Of a stretch of 64,000 nucleotides of DNA, positions 34,126-42,799 are shown piece by piece (position 1 is the first letter of the stretch; every line of letters starts with the position of its first letter). Source of the DNA: Streptomyces griseofuscus (lineage in GTDB: Bacteria; Actinomycetota; Actinomycetes; Streptomycetales; Streptomycetaceae); NCBI RefSeq assembly GCF_014673495.1, contig NZ_CP051006.1, positions 7,439,001 to 7,503,000 of the forward strand, given 5' to 3'. Under the pieces are notes generated by a model. It ran no database searches and was not told where the DNA came from. It saw nothing but the letters and a program-made list of their open reading frames with translations. Both the position numbers and the translations under genes were made by a program.

Positions 34126-35175
34126 TCAGCCGGCCGGGGGCAGCTCGCCCGAGCCGCGGGTGATCAGCCGGGTCGGCAGCTCGATCCGCTCCGGTGCGAT
34201 GAGTCCGCCGTCCAGCTGGCGGAAGAGCCGCTCCGCCGCCGTACGGCCGAGGGCGGCCGAGTCCTGGGCGACCACCGTGACGCCCGGCCGCAGCAGATCG
34301 GCCAGCTCGAAGTCGTCGAATCCGACGAGGGCCACCTGCCGGGACCCCTCGGCGAGGACCCGGACCACGGTGACCGTCACCCGGTTGTTGCCCGCGAACA
34401 CCGCGGTGACGGGCTCGGGTTCGGACAGCATCTCCTGCGCGGCCCGGCGCACCCGCTCCGGGCTCGTCACCCCGAGCGACATCCAGCGGTCCTCGACCGG
34501 TATCCCCGCGTCCTCCATGGCCGCCCGGTAGCCGCGCAGCCGCTCGGCCGCCGTGTGGATGCGGGGCATGTCCCCGATGAAGCCGATCCTGCGGTGGCCG
34601 TGCGCGATCAGATGGGCCACGCCGTCGCGGGCCCCGCCGAAGTTGTCGGACAGCACCACATCGGCGTCGATCCGTCCGGCCGGGCGGTCCACGAACACGG
34701 TGGCCACGCCCGCCCGGATCTCCGGCTCCAGATAGCGGTGGTCGTCCCCGGCCGGGATCACCACCAGGCCGTCCACCCGGCGTGCGCACAGCGCGAGCGC
34801 CAACTCCCGCTCCCGCTCCGGGTCCTCGGCGCTGGAGCCGTTGATCAGCAGGGCGCCGTGCGAGCGGGCGACCTCCTCCACCGCGCGGCTCAGCGGGCCG
34901 TAGAAGGGGTCCGCGAGGTCCTCCAGGACCAGACCGATGCTCGCCGTGCGGCCCTTGCGCAACACCCGCGCGCTGTCATTGCGGCGGAAGCCCAGCGCGT
35001 CGATCGCCTCCTGCACCCGGCGCTCGGTGTCCGGGGTGACCCCGGGCTCGCCGTTGACCACCCGGGACACCGTCTTCAGCCCGACCCCGGCCCGCGCCGC
35101 CACGTCCTTCATCGTCGGCCGGTTGCCGTAGCGGCTTCCGGGGTGGCGATCCGCGCGGTGGGTGGTTTTGGGCAC
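34126..35175 (-). CDS. LacI family transcriptional regulator
   Basis: A 349-residue LacI regulator. Its helix-turn-helix is TMKDVAARAGVGLKTVSRVVNGEPGV (residues 21-46) with the hinge helix RRNDSARVLRKGRTASIG; the periplasmic-binding-like sensor follows (IGLVLEDLADPFYGPLSRAV, AVFAGNNRVTVTVVRVLAE, VALVGFDDFELADLL). GTG 35175 is the best start. It is divergent from a ROK sugar kinase with a GACAACGTTGTC operator between them, so the ligand is probably a sugar or sugar phosphate. Confidence 0.93.
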   Translation of the reverse strand: MPKTTHRADRHPGSRYGNRPTMKDVAARAGVGLKTVSRVVNGEPGVTPDTERRVQEAIDALGFRRNDSARVLRKGRTASIGLVLEDLADPFYGPLSRAVEEVARSHGALLINGSSAEDPERERELALALCARRVDGLVVIPAGDDHRYLEPEIRAGVATVFVDRPAGRIDADVVLSDNFGGARDGVAHLIAHGHRRIGFIGDMPRIHTAAERLRGYRAAMEDAGIPVEDRWMSLGVTSPERVRRAAQEMLSEPEPVTAVFAGNNRVTVTVVRVLAEGSRQVALVGFDDFELADLLRPGVTVVAQDSAALGRTAAERLFRQLDGGLIAPERIELPTRLITRGSGELPPAG

Positions 35176-35271
35176 GATGCGCTGTCCTGTCCTGTCGTCC
35201 GTGGCCCCACGGGGTGTTTTGCGGGCGGCCCATGGGCTTGTATGAGGATGTGGCGTCGAGCATAGAGCCTG

Positions 35272-35283
35272 GACAACGTTGTC
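35272..35283. promoter_or_regulatory. LacI-type operator
   Basis: GACAACGTTGTC is a perfect 12-base palindrome with the central CG of LacI-family sites. It lies about 100 bases upstream of both divergent starts (35175 and 35393), so one site could control both. Confidence 0.75.
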
Positions 35284-35392
35284 AGGTGCGCGAGAGACTG
35301 TCGACCGCTCTGCGCGGGACCGTGCCCCCACCACCCGGCCGACCCGCTCGGGCCCATGGCTTTCGATCGTTCGACGGGGAGATCACACACTG

Positions 35393-36340
35393 ATGCGCAC
35401 CGACCTCGTGGCAGCGCTGGACATCGGCGGCACCAAGATCGCCGGCGGTCTTGTGGACGGCCGCGGACTGATCCTGGAGCGGGCCCAGCGCGCCACGCCC
35501 GCCCGGCAGGACGGCGAGACGGTCATGCGGGCCGTCGAGGAGGTGCTCGGTGAACTCGCCGCCTCGCCCCGGTGGGGACAGGTCCGCTCCGTCGGCATCG
35601 GCAGCGCGGGTCCGGTGGACGCCTCCGCGGGCACCGTCAGTCCCGTGAACGTGCCGGGCTGGCGGGACTTCCCGCTGGTCGAGCGGGTCCGGACGGCGAC
35701 CGGGGGACTGCCCGTCGAACTGATCGGCGACGGCGTCGCGATCACCGCCGCCGAGCACTGGCGGGGCGCCGCCCGGGGCCATGACAACGCGCTGTGCATG
35801 GTGGTCTCGACGGGAGTCGGGGGCGGCCTGGTCCTGGGCGGACAACTGCACCCCGGCCCGACCGGCAACGCCGGGCACATCGGGCACATCAGCGTCGACC
35901 TCGACGGCGACCCCTGTCCGTGCGGCTCGCGTGGCTGTGTGGAGCGGATCGCCAGCGGCCCGAACATCGCCGGCCGCGCCCTGGAACAGGGCTGGCGGCC
36001 GGGCCCGGACGGCGATGCCTCGGCCGCCGCGGTGGCCGAGGCGGCACGGGCGGGCGACCCGGTCGCCGTGGCCTCCTTCCGGCGGGCCGCGCGGGCGCTC
36101 GCCGCCGGGATCGCGGCCACCGCGACCCTGGTCGAGATCGACATCGCGGTGATCGGCGGCGGGGTCGGCAACGCGGGCGACGTCCTCTTCACCCCGCTGC
36201 GCGCGGCCCTCGCGGACTACGCCACGCTGTCGTTCGTACGGCGGCTGACGGTGGTGCCCGCGCAGATGGGCACGGACGCGGGGCTGGTGGGTGCCGCGGC
36301 GGCGGCGCTGATCAGTGGGCCGGGGCTGGTGCGGCTCTAG
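35393..36340 (+). CDS. ROK family sugar kinase
   Basis: A 315-residue ROK kinase. The ATP motif AALDIGGTKIAGGLVD begins it, the sugar-binding block is GHIGHISVDLDGDPC, and the zinc motif CPCGSRGCVE completes the signature, so it is an enzyme and not a ROK repressor. It phosphorylates glucose or a related hexose at C6. ATG 35393 follows GGGGAG at eleven bases. It is flanked by a LacI regulator and a secreted alpha-galactosidase and so probably serves in sugar intake. The final stop and the alpha-galactosidase end are 15 bases apart (convergent). Confidence 0.93.
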   Translation: MRTDLVAALDIGGTKIAGGLVDGRGLILERAQRATPARQDGETVMRAVEEVLGELAASPRWGQVRSVGIGSAGPVDASAGTVSPVNVPGWRDFPLVERVRTATGGLPVELIGDGVAITAAEHWRGAARGHDNALCMVVSTGVGGGLVLGGQLHPGPTGNAGHIGHISVDLDGDPCPCGSRGCVERIASGPNIAGRALEQGWRPGPDGDASAAAVAEAARAGDPVAVASFRRAARALAAGIAATATLVEIDIAVIGGGVGNAGDVLFTPLRAALADYATLSFVRRLTVVPAQMGTDAGLVGAAAAALISGPGLVRL

Positions 36341-36355
36341 GCTCTGCCGGTCGGC

Positions 36356-37573
36356 TCAGACCGTGTCGGCCGAGACGCGCAGCAGGACCGTGCCATGGGC
36401 CGGGACGGTCGCCGTGATCGTCCCGGCGGAGTGGCCTTCGGTGTGCCGCCACAGGTCCCGCAGGGTGTAGGACCCGGCTCCGGGCAGACCCACGGCAGCG
36501 GCGGTGGTGGTGATCTGCCGCGCGGTGCCGGACTCGTTGAACAGGGCGACCGCGCGGCTGCCGTCGGCCATCTCCTTGGCGATGACCCAGCTTCCGTCCG
36601 TGTCGTCGACGACCGTGCCCTGCTTGCCGAGCGGGTCCTGGTCGACGGCGATGACCTCCGCGTTGCCCAGGATGTCGAAGGTGGCGGGCGTCGCCTTGCG
36701 CAGGTCGGTGCCGATGAGCAGCGGGGCGGCCATCACCGACCAGAGGGAGAAGTGGGAGCGGTACTCGGTGTCCGTCATCCCGCCGTTGCCCACCTCCAGC
36801 ATGTCGGGGTCGTTCCAGTGGCCCGGGCCGGCGTACGGGGCGAGCGGCAGGTTCTGCTTGACGATCGACAGCATGGAGGGCCAGCTGTCACTGATGTCAC
36901 CGGTGGTGCGCCACAGGTTGCCCACGTCCGGGGCCCACTCCCAGGGCTTGTTCTCGCCCCATTCGCAGATGCTGTAGACGATCGGCCGGCCGGTCGCCTT
37001 CAGGGCGTCCCGCATCGTGGTGTAGCGCGCTACGGCGTCGACGCCGAGGTTGTTGCAGTTGTCGTACTTCACGTAGTCGACGCCCCAGTCGGCGAACTGC
37101 CGTGCGTCGCCGTACTCGTGGCCCAGGGCGCCCGGCATGCCGATGAGGTCGCAGGTGCGCAGCCCCGCGCTGGTGTAGATGCCGAGCTTGAGCCCCTTGG
37201 CGTGGACGTAGTCGGCGACCGCCTTGATCCCGTGCGGGAACCGGACCGGGTCCGGGACGAGTTTGCCGGTCAGGCTCCGCAGCGGGAAGGCCCAGCAGTC
37301 GTCCAGGTTGACGTACCGGTAGCCCGCGTCCTTCAGGCCCTTGGCGACGATGAGGTCCGCGATGCCCTCGACCATGGCCTCGTCGAAGCCGGGCCCGCAC
37401 TGGGTGGAGTTCCAGTTGTCGAAGCCCATCGGCGGGGTGCGGGCGAGACCGTTGTCGAGGCCGGGCGCGGCGGTGGCGGCCGGGGCCGTGCCGAGGCCGG
37501 CGGCGCAGAGCAGTCCGGCGAGCAGAACTCCTGCTGCTCTGCGGTGGGTTGTGCGGGTCGAGGATGTGCGCAT
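36356..37573 (-). CDS. secreted GH27 alpha-galactosidase
   Basis: A 405-residue glycoside hydrolase family 27 enzyme. A twin-Arg-free Sec signal peptide (residues 1-36, ending ATAAPG) is followed by GLARTPPMGFDNWN. The nucleophile is Asp171 in VDYVKYDNC, the acid/base Asp226 in RTTGDISDSW; GHWNDPDMLEVGNGGMT lines the site. It removes terminal alpha-galactose (or, for some members, alpha-N-acetylgalactosamine or arabinopyranose) outside the cell. No carbohydrate-binding module follows. ATG 37573 has GGAGGAA upstream. Confidence 0.95.
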   Translation of the reverse strand: MRTSSTRTTHRRAAGVLLAGLLCAAGLGTAPAATAAPGLDNGLARTPPMGFDNWNSTQCGPGFDEAMVEGIADLIVAKGLKDAGYRYVNLDDCWAFPLRSLTGKLVPDPVRFPHGIKAVADYVHAKGLKLGIYTSAGLRTCDLIGMPGALGHEYGDARQFADWGVDYVKYDNCNNLGVDAVARYTTMRDALKATGRPIVYSICEWGENKPWEWAPDVGNLWRTTGDISDSWPSMLSIVKQNLPLAPYAGPGHWNDPDMLEVGNGGMTDTEYRSHFSLWSVMAAPLLIGTDLRKATPATFDILGNAEVIAVDQDPLGKQGTVVDDTDGSWVIAKEMADGSRAVALFNESGTARQITTTAAAVGLPGAGSYTLRDLWRHTEGHSAGTITATVPAHGTVLLRVSADTV

Positions 37574-37694
37574 GGTCGACGTTCCTCCAACTCGCTCGGG
37601 ATCGGCGGGCGTTCACGGTAGAACGTGTCCGAGTGTGTTGGAAGGGGTACGGCCGGTGCGCCCGTCGCCGTGCGGACATGTGCGCTTCGGTGCC

Positions 37695-38444
37695 CTACCC
37701 GTCGTCGCCGACGCGACCCCAGCCGGGGAGCGGGGGCTGGGGCCAGGGGAGCGGGGCGGGTGTCCGGGGCCCGTCGGCCGGGAGTCGTCCGGTGAGCCAG
37801 CCGAGCAGCCGATGCCCCTCCCCGCTCACCTCGGGGCCCTCGGCCGAGACCGCCCAGCGCCGGCCCAGATCGACGGCCGTCACGGCGGTGAGCGGGAAGC
37901 GCCGGGCGGCGAGGGTGGTGAGGGTGTCGTCCAGGGCCCAGCGCACATACCGGTGCGGCCAACGCTCGGTGCCGTACCCGACACGGAGGTCGAGGTGGTG
38001 GGTCTCCAGCTCCCGCAGGCCGCGCAGCAGCAGGTACCAGGCGGGATGGCGCCAGCCGGCCAGCGCCGGGACCAGCCGCTCCCAGGCGGGCGCGGGCAAC
38101 GCGCGCGCCCCGTCCGTGAACCGGCGAAGGCTCGCCCGCAGCCGTTCGGCCAGCGGCTCGGCGGGCAGTACGGCGTCCCGTGCCACCCGCCCCGGATCCG
38201 CGCGCGGACCGGGTTCCCGGCCGGTGCGCGCGAGCTCGAGCAACCAGGTGTACGCGTCGGCGCTGTAGGCGACATGGGCGAGCACCTGCCCCCGGGTCCA
38301 ATCCGGCAGCCCCGAAGGCGCCCGCACCGCGGCCCCGGACAGACCGGCCGCGGCCGCGGCGAGCCGGTCGGCCGACCGTACGACGTCCTCGATCACATCG
38401 CCGAGCTCGGCGCCGACCGTGCCGGAGGGGAAGACAGGGGACAC
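37695..38444 (-). CDS. maleylpyruvate isomerase family mycothiol-dependent enzyme
   Basis: A 249-residue DinB-fold protein with the MDMPI N-terminal domain. The metal-binding His pattern is visible as GLPDWTRGQVLAHVAYSAD and LRGLRELETHHLDLRVGYG. These enzymes use mycothiol for isomerisation or conjugation of small molecules. GTG 38444 has GAGGAG at five bases. A second member of the same family is at 45809-46552, with low identity. Substrate unknown. Confidence 0.88.
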   Translation of the reverse strand: MSPVFPSGTVGAELGDVIEDVVRSADRLAAAAAGLSGAAVRAPSGLPDWTRGQVLAHVAYSADAYTWLLELARTGREPGPRADPGRVARDAVLPAEPLAERLRASLRRFTDGARALPAPAWERLVPALAGWRHPAWYLLLRGLRELETHHLDLRVGYGTERWPHRYVRWALDDTLTTLAARRFPLTAVTAVDLGRRWAVSAEGPEVSGEGHRLLGWLTGRLPADGPRTPAPLPWPQPPLPGWGRVGDDG

Positions 38445-38474
38445 GCGTACTCCTCGCCGTGCGGGTGCCGCGGC

Positions 38475-38828
38475 TCACCGAAAGGTGTGCACGACCTCGA
38501 TCGGTCCCACGATATGCGCGTTGAACTCGTCCAATTCCTCGGCGGGCACCCACAGTTCCAGGATGGTCCGGCCACCGGCCTGCCGCACCGGGTAGCGGCC
38601 GAGGAACGCGGTGTCGACCTCGAAGCGGGTCACGAACCCGGCTCCGTCGTGCCGTACGTTCCAGTCCCGGGCGATCCGGATCGCGTAGTCCTCGTTGAGC
38701 ACCGGGTAGAAGATCGGCTGCTCCGGGAGTCTGGGCGGCCAGGCCCGCCAGTCCGAGGCGCGTACCAGATCCAGTTCCACGGGACCGGTGGGACGCCAGA
38801 GCGTGGTGGTGGGGCGGGCGCGGGTCAT
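38475..38828 (-). CDS. hypothetical protein of the type annotated ADP-ribosylation/crystallin J1
   Basis: A 117-residue soluble protein. TLWRPTGPVELDLVRASDW, PPRLPEQPIFYPVLNEDYA, IARDWNVRHDGAGFVTRFEVD and the ending EFNAHIVGPIEVVHTF match a widespread short actinobacterial protein often named ADP-ribosylation/crystallin J1. That name is not evidence of ADP-ribosyl hydrolase activity; the protein is too short for it. It lies 30 bases upstream of the mycothiol-dependent enzyme on the same strand and may share its transcript. Confidence 0.85.
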   Translation of the reverse strand: MTRARPTTTLWRPTGPVELDLVRASDWRAWPPRLPEQPIFYPVLNEDYAIRIARDWNVRHDGAGFVTRFEVDTAFLGRYPVRQAGGRTILELWVPAEELDEFNAHIVGPIEVVHTFR

Positions 38829-38953
38829 GATGTCGGTCCTCCGGTGTCGGTCGCCCCGGACGCTATCGGCCGCGTCGGCGCCCCGGCCAGGGGATTTCGG
38901 CGTTCCGGCGGTATCCGCGTGACCCCGGGCCCCCTCGGGGAGTTGATCCGCAC

Positions 38954-39184
38954 ATGAAGAAGCGCAGCATGCTCGCCCTCGCCTCCCTGGCCACCGGTTT
39001 CGTCGTGGCCGCCATCACCCCGTCCCACGCCGCGGACAAGGGGCCGCTGGACGGTCTCGATGTCTCCGGCACCCTGCACTCGGCCGGTGATCTGGTCAGC
39101 CACGACAGCCTGGCCCCCGCCGACTCCCCGGCCACCGGACACACCACCGGACACGCCCCCGGCCTGGCCGCCGGCCAGGACTAG
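38954..39184 (+). CDS. small secreted protein
   Basis: A 76-residue protein with a clear Sec signal peptide: MKKRS, a hydrophobic core to about 20, and a cleavage site after SHA. The mature part is about 49 residues, acidic, without Cys, and ends in Thr/Gly/His repeats (ATGHTTGHAPG). It has a weak GGGAG far upstream of ATG. I do not recognise it; its small size and charge are like Streptomyces secreted peptides of unknown role. Confidence 0.65.
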   Translation: MKKRSMLALASLATGFVVAAITPSHAADKGPLDGLDVSGTLHSAGDLVSHDSLAPADSPATGHTTGHAPGLAAGQD

Positions 39185-39321
39185 GACAGCGGCGTATGCG
39201 TGCCGGTGCCCCGCCGCGAGGGCACCGGCACCGCGCTTTACCGCACCCTCACCGCGGCGGGGTTTCCGTGGCAGGGTGGAGCGGGCAAGCCTCAGGGGGC
39301 CAACAGAAGAGGGGGAAGTCC

Positions 39322-40365
39322 GTGACCGTCGTCTGGATCAACGGCGCGTTCGGTGCGGGAAAGACCACGACCGCACGGGAGCTGATCGAACTGATCCCGC
39401 ACAGCACGCTCTTCGACCCCGAGGTCATCGGCGGGTCGCTCGCGCACCTGCTGCCACCCAAGCGCCTCGCCGAGGTCGGCGACTTCCAGGATCTGCCGAT
39501 CTGGCGCCGGCTCGTGGTCGACACGGCCGCCGCGATGCTCGCCGAACTGGGCGGCACCCTCGTCGTGCCGATGACCCTGCTGCGCCAGGAGCACCGCGAC
39601 GAGATCTTCGGCGGCCTCGCCGCCCGCCGGATACCCGTACAGCATCTGGTCCTCGCCCCGGCCGAAACGATCCTGCGTGCGCGCATAGCCGGGCGCGAGG
39701 TGCCGCCCGACCTGCCCGACGGGGAGATACGGGTACGGCAGTGGTCCTACGACCACATCGAGCCGTACCACGCCGCCCTCGCCTCCTGGCTCACCGTCGA
39801 CGCCCATCTGATCGACACCAGCGCGCTGACCCCGTACGAGACCGCCGTACGGATCGCGGAGTCGGTCGGCAGGGGTGACTACACCCCCTGCGACATCGTG
39901 CAGACCCCCGAGCCCACCGCCGAGACCCTCGCCGCCGGGGTACTCCTCTTCGACGAGCAGGACCGGGTGCTGCTCGTGGACCCCACCTACAAGCCCGGCT
40001 GGGAGTTTCCCGGCGGTGTGGTGGAGCGCGGCGAGGCCCCGGCCCGCGCGGGGATGCGCGAGGTCGCCGAGGAGACCGGGATACGGCTGCGGGAGGTGCC
40101 CCGGCTGCTGGTGGTGGACTGGGAACGGCCCGTGCCGCCCGGCTACGGCGGGCTCCGGCTGCTCTTCGACGGCGGCCGGCTCCCCTCCGACGAGGCGGCC
40201 CAAGTAATGCTCCCGGGAACGGAGTTGCGCGGCTGGCGGTTCGCCACCGAGCAGGAGGCCGCCGGGATGCTGCCCCCGGTCCGCTACGAGCGGCTGCGCT
40301 GGGCCCTGCGGGCTCGTGAGCGCGGGAAGGCCCTGTATCTGGAGGCCGGGGTGCCGCGCGGCTGA
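39322..40365 (+). CDS. P-loop kinase (TmrB-like) fused to a NUDIX hydrolase
   Basis: A 347-residue two-domain protein. Residues 1-190 are a P-loop NTPase beginning VVWINGAFGAGKTTTAREL, with Walker A at 8-15 and the DPEVIGG block typical of the tunicamycin-resistance protein TmrB and related small kinases. Residues 205-340 are a NUDIX hydrolase with a perfect Nudix box at 232-254 (GX5EX7REUXEEXGU). One protein may both phosphorylate and cleave a nucleoside derivative. GTG 39322 follows GGGGGAAG. The gene stands alone. Annotating it only as NUDIX would hide the kinase half. Confidence 0.9.
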   Translation: MTVVWINGAFGAGKTTTARELIELIPHSTLFDPEVIGGSLAHLLPPKRLAEVGDFQDLPIWRRLVVDTAAAMLAELGGTLVVPMTLLRQEHRDEIFGGLAARRIPVQHLVLAPAETILRARIAGREVPPDLPDGEIRVRQWSYDHIEPYHAALASWLTVDAHLIDTSALTPYETAVRIAESVGRGDYTPCDIVQTPEPTAETLAAGVLLFDEQDRVLLVDPTYKPGWEFPGGVVERGEAPARAGMREVAEETGIRLREVPRLLVVDWERPVPPGYGGLRLLFDGGRLPSDEAAQVMLPGTELRGWRFATEQEAAGMLPPVRYERLRWALRARERGKALYLEAGVPRG

Positions 40366-40367
40366 CC

Positions 40368-41114
40368 TCACATCGCGGCGGCCCGGCGCAGTTCGGCGGC
40401 GGCACCCCGCAGCACCGGGTCGCCGTGACCGAAGCACGCCACCTCGGCACCGAGATCCGCCAACCGCCGTACGGAGTCGAGGAGTCGGGGCCGGTCCAGG
40501 TTGAACACGCCCGGGATCAGCGTGTGTTCGACGGGGTCCGTCGGCACCGGCTCCCCCCGGGACAGCACGCCCTCGGGCGGCAGCGCGGCCACGGTGTCCC
40601 CGGTGAACAGCACGCCCTCGGCGGGCAGATGGAGCGCGATGCTGCCGTCCGTGTGCCCCGGGACGTGCACCACCTGTGCCCCGCCGCCGAAGCCCAGCAC
40701 CTCGCCGTCCGTCACCTCCGTGACCGACGGCGGCGGCAGCGGGGAGCCCCCGGGCAGATGCCGGGCGACCTCCGCCCGGATCGGCAGCTCCCACTCCGCG
40801 AGCCGCGGTGCGGGGCCCGGCGCCTCACCTCGTACGAACGGCGCGTCCAGGCGATGGGCCAGCACCTCGGCCCCGCTCAGTGCGGCGAACTCGCCCGCTC
40901 CGCCCACGTGGTCCTCGTGGAAGTGGGTCAGCACGATGCGCCGTACGTCCTCGGGGGCGCGGCCCAATGCCCTGACCGCCTCGGCGATCACCGGCCCCGC
41001 CCCGATCGTCCCCGCGTCGATCAGCGTCAACTCCTCGCCGTCCCGCCAGAGATACGCCTGGCCGACCGGGAAGCGCAGCAGATGCAACCGGGGGAGAAGC
41101 TCGATCACGTCCAT
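40368..41114 (-). CDS. MBL fold metallo-hydrolase
   Basis: A 248-residue metallo-beta-lactamase-fold enzyme. The metal motif is LTHFHEDHVGGAGEF, further ligands are in VVHVPGHTDGSIALHL and VLFTGDTVAALPP, and the final His in VACFGHGDPV. It belongs to the glyoxalase II/lactonase-like group; the substrate is not clear. ATG 41114 is the start; upstream sequence in the frame is Arg-rich shadow. It is convergent with the kinase/NUDIX gene, two bases between the stops. Confidence 0.92.
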   Translation of the reverse strand: MDVIELLPRLHLLRFPVGQAYLWRDGEELTLIDAGTIGAGPVIAEAVRALGRAPEDVRRIVLTHFHEDHVGGAGEFAALSGAEVLAHRLDAPFVRGEAPGPAPRLAEWELPIRAEVARHLPGGSPLPPPSVTEVTDGEVLGFGGGAQVVHVPGHTDGSIALHLPAEGVLFTGDTVAALPPEGVLSRGEPVPTDPVEHTLIPGVFNLDRPRLLDSVRRLADLGAEVACFGHGDPVLRGAAAELRRAAAM

Positions 41115-41277
41115 GCCCCGACCGTAGGCCGGGGCGGGAGCGGGGAGGACGCTTCTACGCCTTGGGCGGACGGGTGTCCGCCCAAGGCGGAACCTCACGG
41201 CCGGGGCGACCCTGCGGCGGGGCCGACCTCGCGGCCCGGGCCGCGCCGCACGGGCGCGGTCCCGGCCTGTCGCGCGC

Positions 41278-42630
41278 TCAGCCCGCGTAGTTCCGCAGGA
41301 ACAGCGCCTCCGCCACCGACAGGCGCTCCAGTTCCTGGGGCGAGACGCTCTCGTTGAGGGCGTGGATCTGGGCCTCCGGCTCGCTGAGGCCGATCAGCAG
41401 GATCTCGGCGTCCGGGTAGAGGCCGGCGAGGGTGTTGCACAGCGGGATGGAGCCGCCCTGGCCGGCGTACTGCATGGTCTCGCCCGGGTAGGCGACCGCC
41501 ATCGCGTCGGCCATCGCCTGGTAGGCGGGGCTGGAGACATCGGCGCGGAACGGCTGGCCCTGGCCGACCTGTTCCACGGTGACCCGGGCGCCCCAGGGGG
41601 TGTGCGTCTCCAGGTGAGCCTGGAGCAGCTTGCTCGCCTCCGTCGCGTCCACGCCCGGCGGCACCCGCAGGCTGACCAGCGCGCGGGCCCCGGCGTGCAC
41701 CGAGGGGGTGGCGCCGACGACCGGCGGACAGTCGATGCCGAGCACGGTGACTGCGGGCCGGGCCCACAGCCGGTCGGCGACCGAGCCGGAGCCGGTCAGA
41801 CCCACGCCGTCCAGCACCTTGGCGTCCGAGCGGAACTGCTCCTCGGTGTACTCCAGGCCGTCCCACGCGGCCGACGCGTCCAGACCGTCCACCGTGGTGG
41901 AGCCGTCCTCCGCGCGCAGCGAGTCCAGCACCCGGATCAGCGCGGCCAGCGCGTCCGGGGCGGCGCCGCCGAACTGGCCGGAGTGCAGATTGCCCGCGAG
42001 GGTCTCGACACCCACCCGGACCAGCGTCATGCCGCGCAGGATCGTGGTCACCGTCGGCAGGCCCACCCGGAAGTTGCCCGCGTCACCGATGACGATGGTG
42101 TCGGCGGCCAGCACCTCCGGGTGCTGCTCGGCGTACCGCTCCAGACCGCCCGTGCCCTGCTCCTCGGAGCCCTCCACGATGATCTTGACGTGCACCGGCA
42201 CGCCGCCGTTCGCCTTCAGGGCGCGCAGAGCGAGCAGGTGCATGATCACACCGCCCTTGCAGTCGGCGCTGCCCCGGCCGTACCAGCGACCGTCGCGCTC
42301 GGTCAGCTCGAACGGCGGAGTGGTCCAGCCGGCCTCGTCCAGCGGCGGCTGCACATCGTAGTGCGCATACAGCAGAACCGTTTTGGCACCCTCCGGGCCC
42401 GGCAGACAGCCGTACACCGACTGGGTGCCGTCGGGGGTGTCGAGCAGGGCGATGTCGACAAATCCCTCGGCGCGCAGTGCGTCGGCGATCCAGTTCGCGG
42501 CGGCCTCGCTCTCGCTCTTCGGAAACTGCTCGAAGTCCGCCACGGACCGGAAGGCGACGAGCTCGGCCAGCTCCGCCTTGGCCCGGGGCATCAGAGAGGC
42601 GACGGTCTCGGCGACCGGATTCGACGACAT
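41278..42630 (-). CDS. M20 family dipeptidase / aminoacylase
   Basis: A 450-residue M20 zinc peptidase. Catalytic pieces: TVLLYAHYDVQPPLDE, GRGSADCKGGVIMHLLAL, IIVEGSEEQGTGG and the C-terminal LIGLSEPEAQIHALNESVS, with the lid domain between (ETLAGNLHSGQFGGAAPDAL). Such enzymes cleave dipeptides such as Cys-Gly or carnosine-like substrates in the cytoplasm. ATG 42630 has GAGGAG seven bases upstream. It is divergent from a geranylgeranyl reductase-like gene. Confidence 0.93.
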   Translation of the reverse strand: MSSNPVAETVASLMPRAKAELAELVAFRSVADFEQFPKSESEAAANWIADALRAEGFVDIALLDTPDGTQSVYGCLPGPEGAKTVLLYAHYDVQPPLDEAGWTTPPFELTERDGRWYGRGSADCKGGVIMHLLALRALKANGGVPVHVKIIVEGSEEQGTGGLERYAEQHPEVLAADTIVIGDAGNFRVGLPTVTTILRGMTLVRVGVETLAGNLHSGQFGGAAPDALAALIRVLDSLRAEDGSTTVDGLDASAAWDGLEYTEEQFRSDAKVLDGVGLTGSGSVADRLWARPAVTVLGIDCPPVVGATPSVHAGARALVSLRVPPGVDATEASKLLQAHLETHTPWGARVTVEQVGQGQPFRADVSSPAYQAMADAMAVAYPGETMQYAGQGGSIPLCNTLAGLYPDAEILLIGLSEPEAQIHALNESVSPQELERLSVAEALFLRNYAG

Positions 42631-42799
42631 GGGCACGCTCCTCGTAGGTGCGACGTTGTACCTGCTGGGTGGATCGATCCTCCCACAGCGGCGCACTCCG
42701 CTCGCGGCCGTAGGATGCGAGTACATCGGGTAACCCCCTGCTCGCGGCATGTCGTGGGTACGGGGAGCGGCAGCGGCTTGATCGGAGCAGTAGACCATC

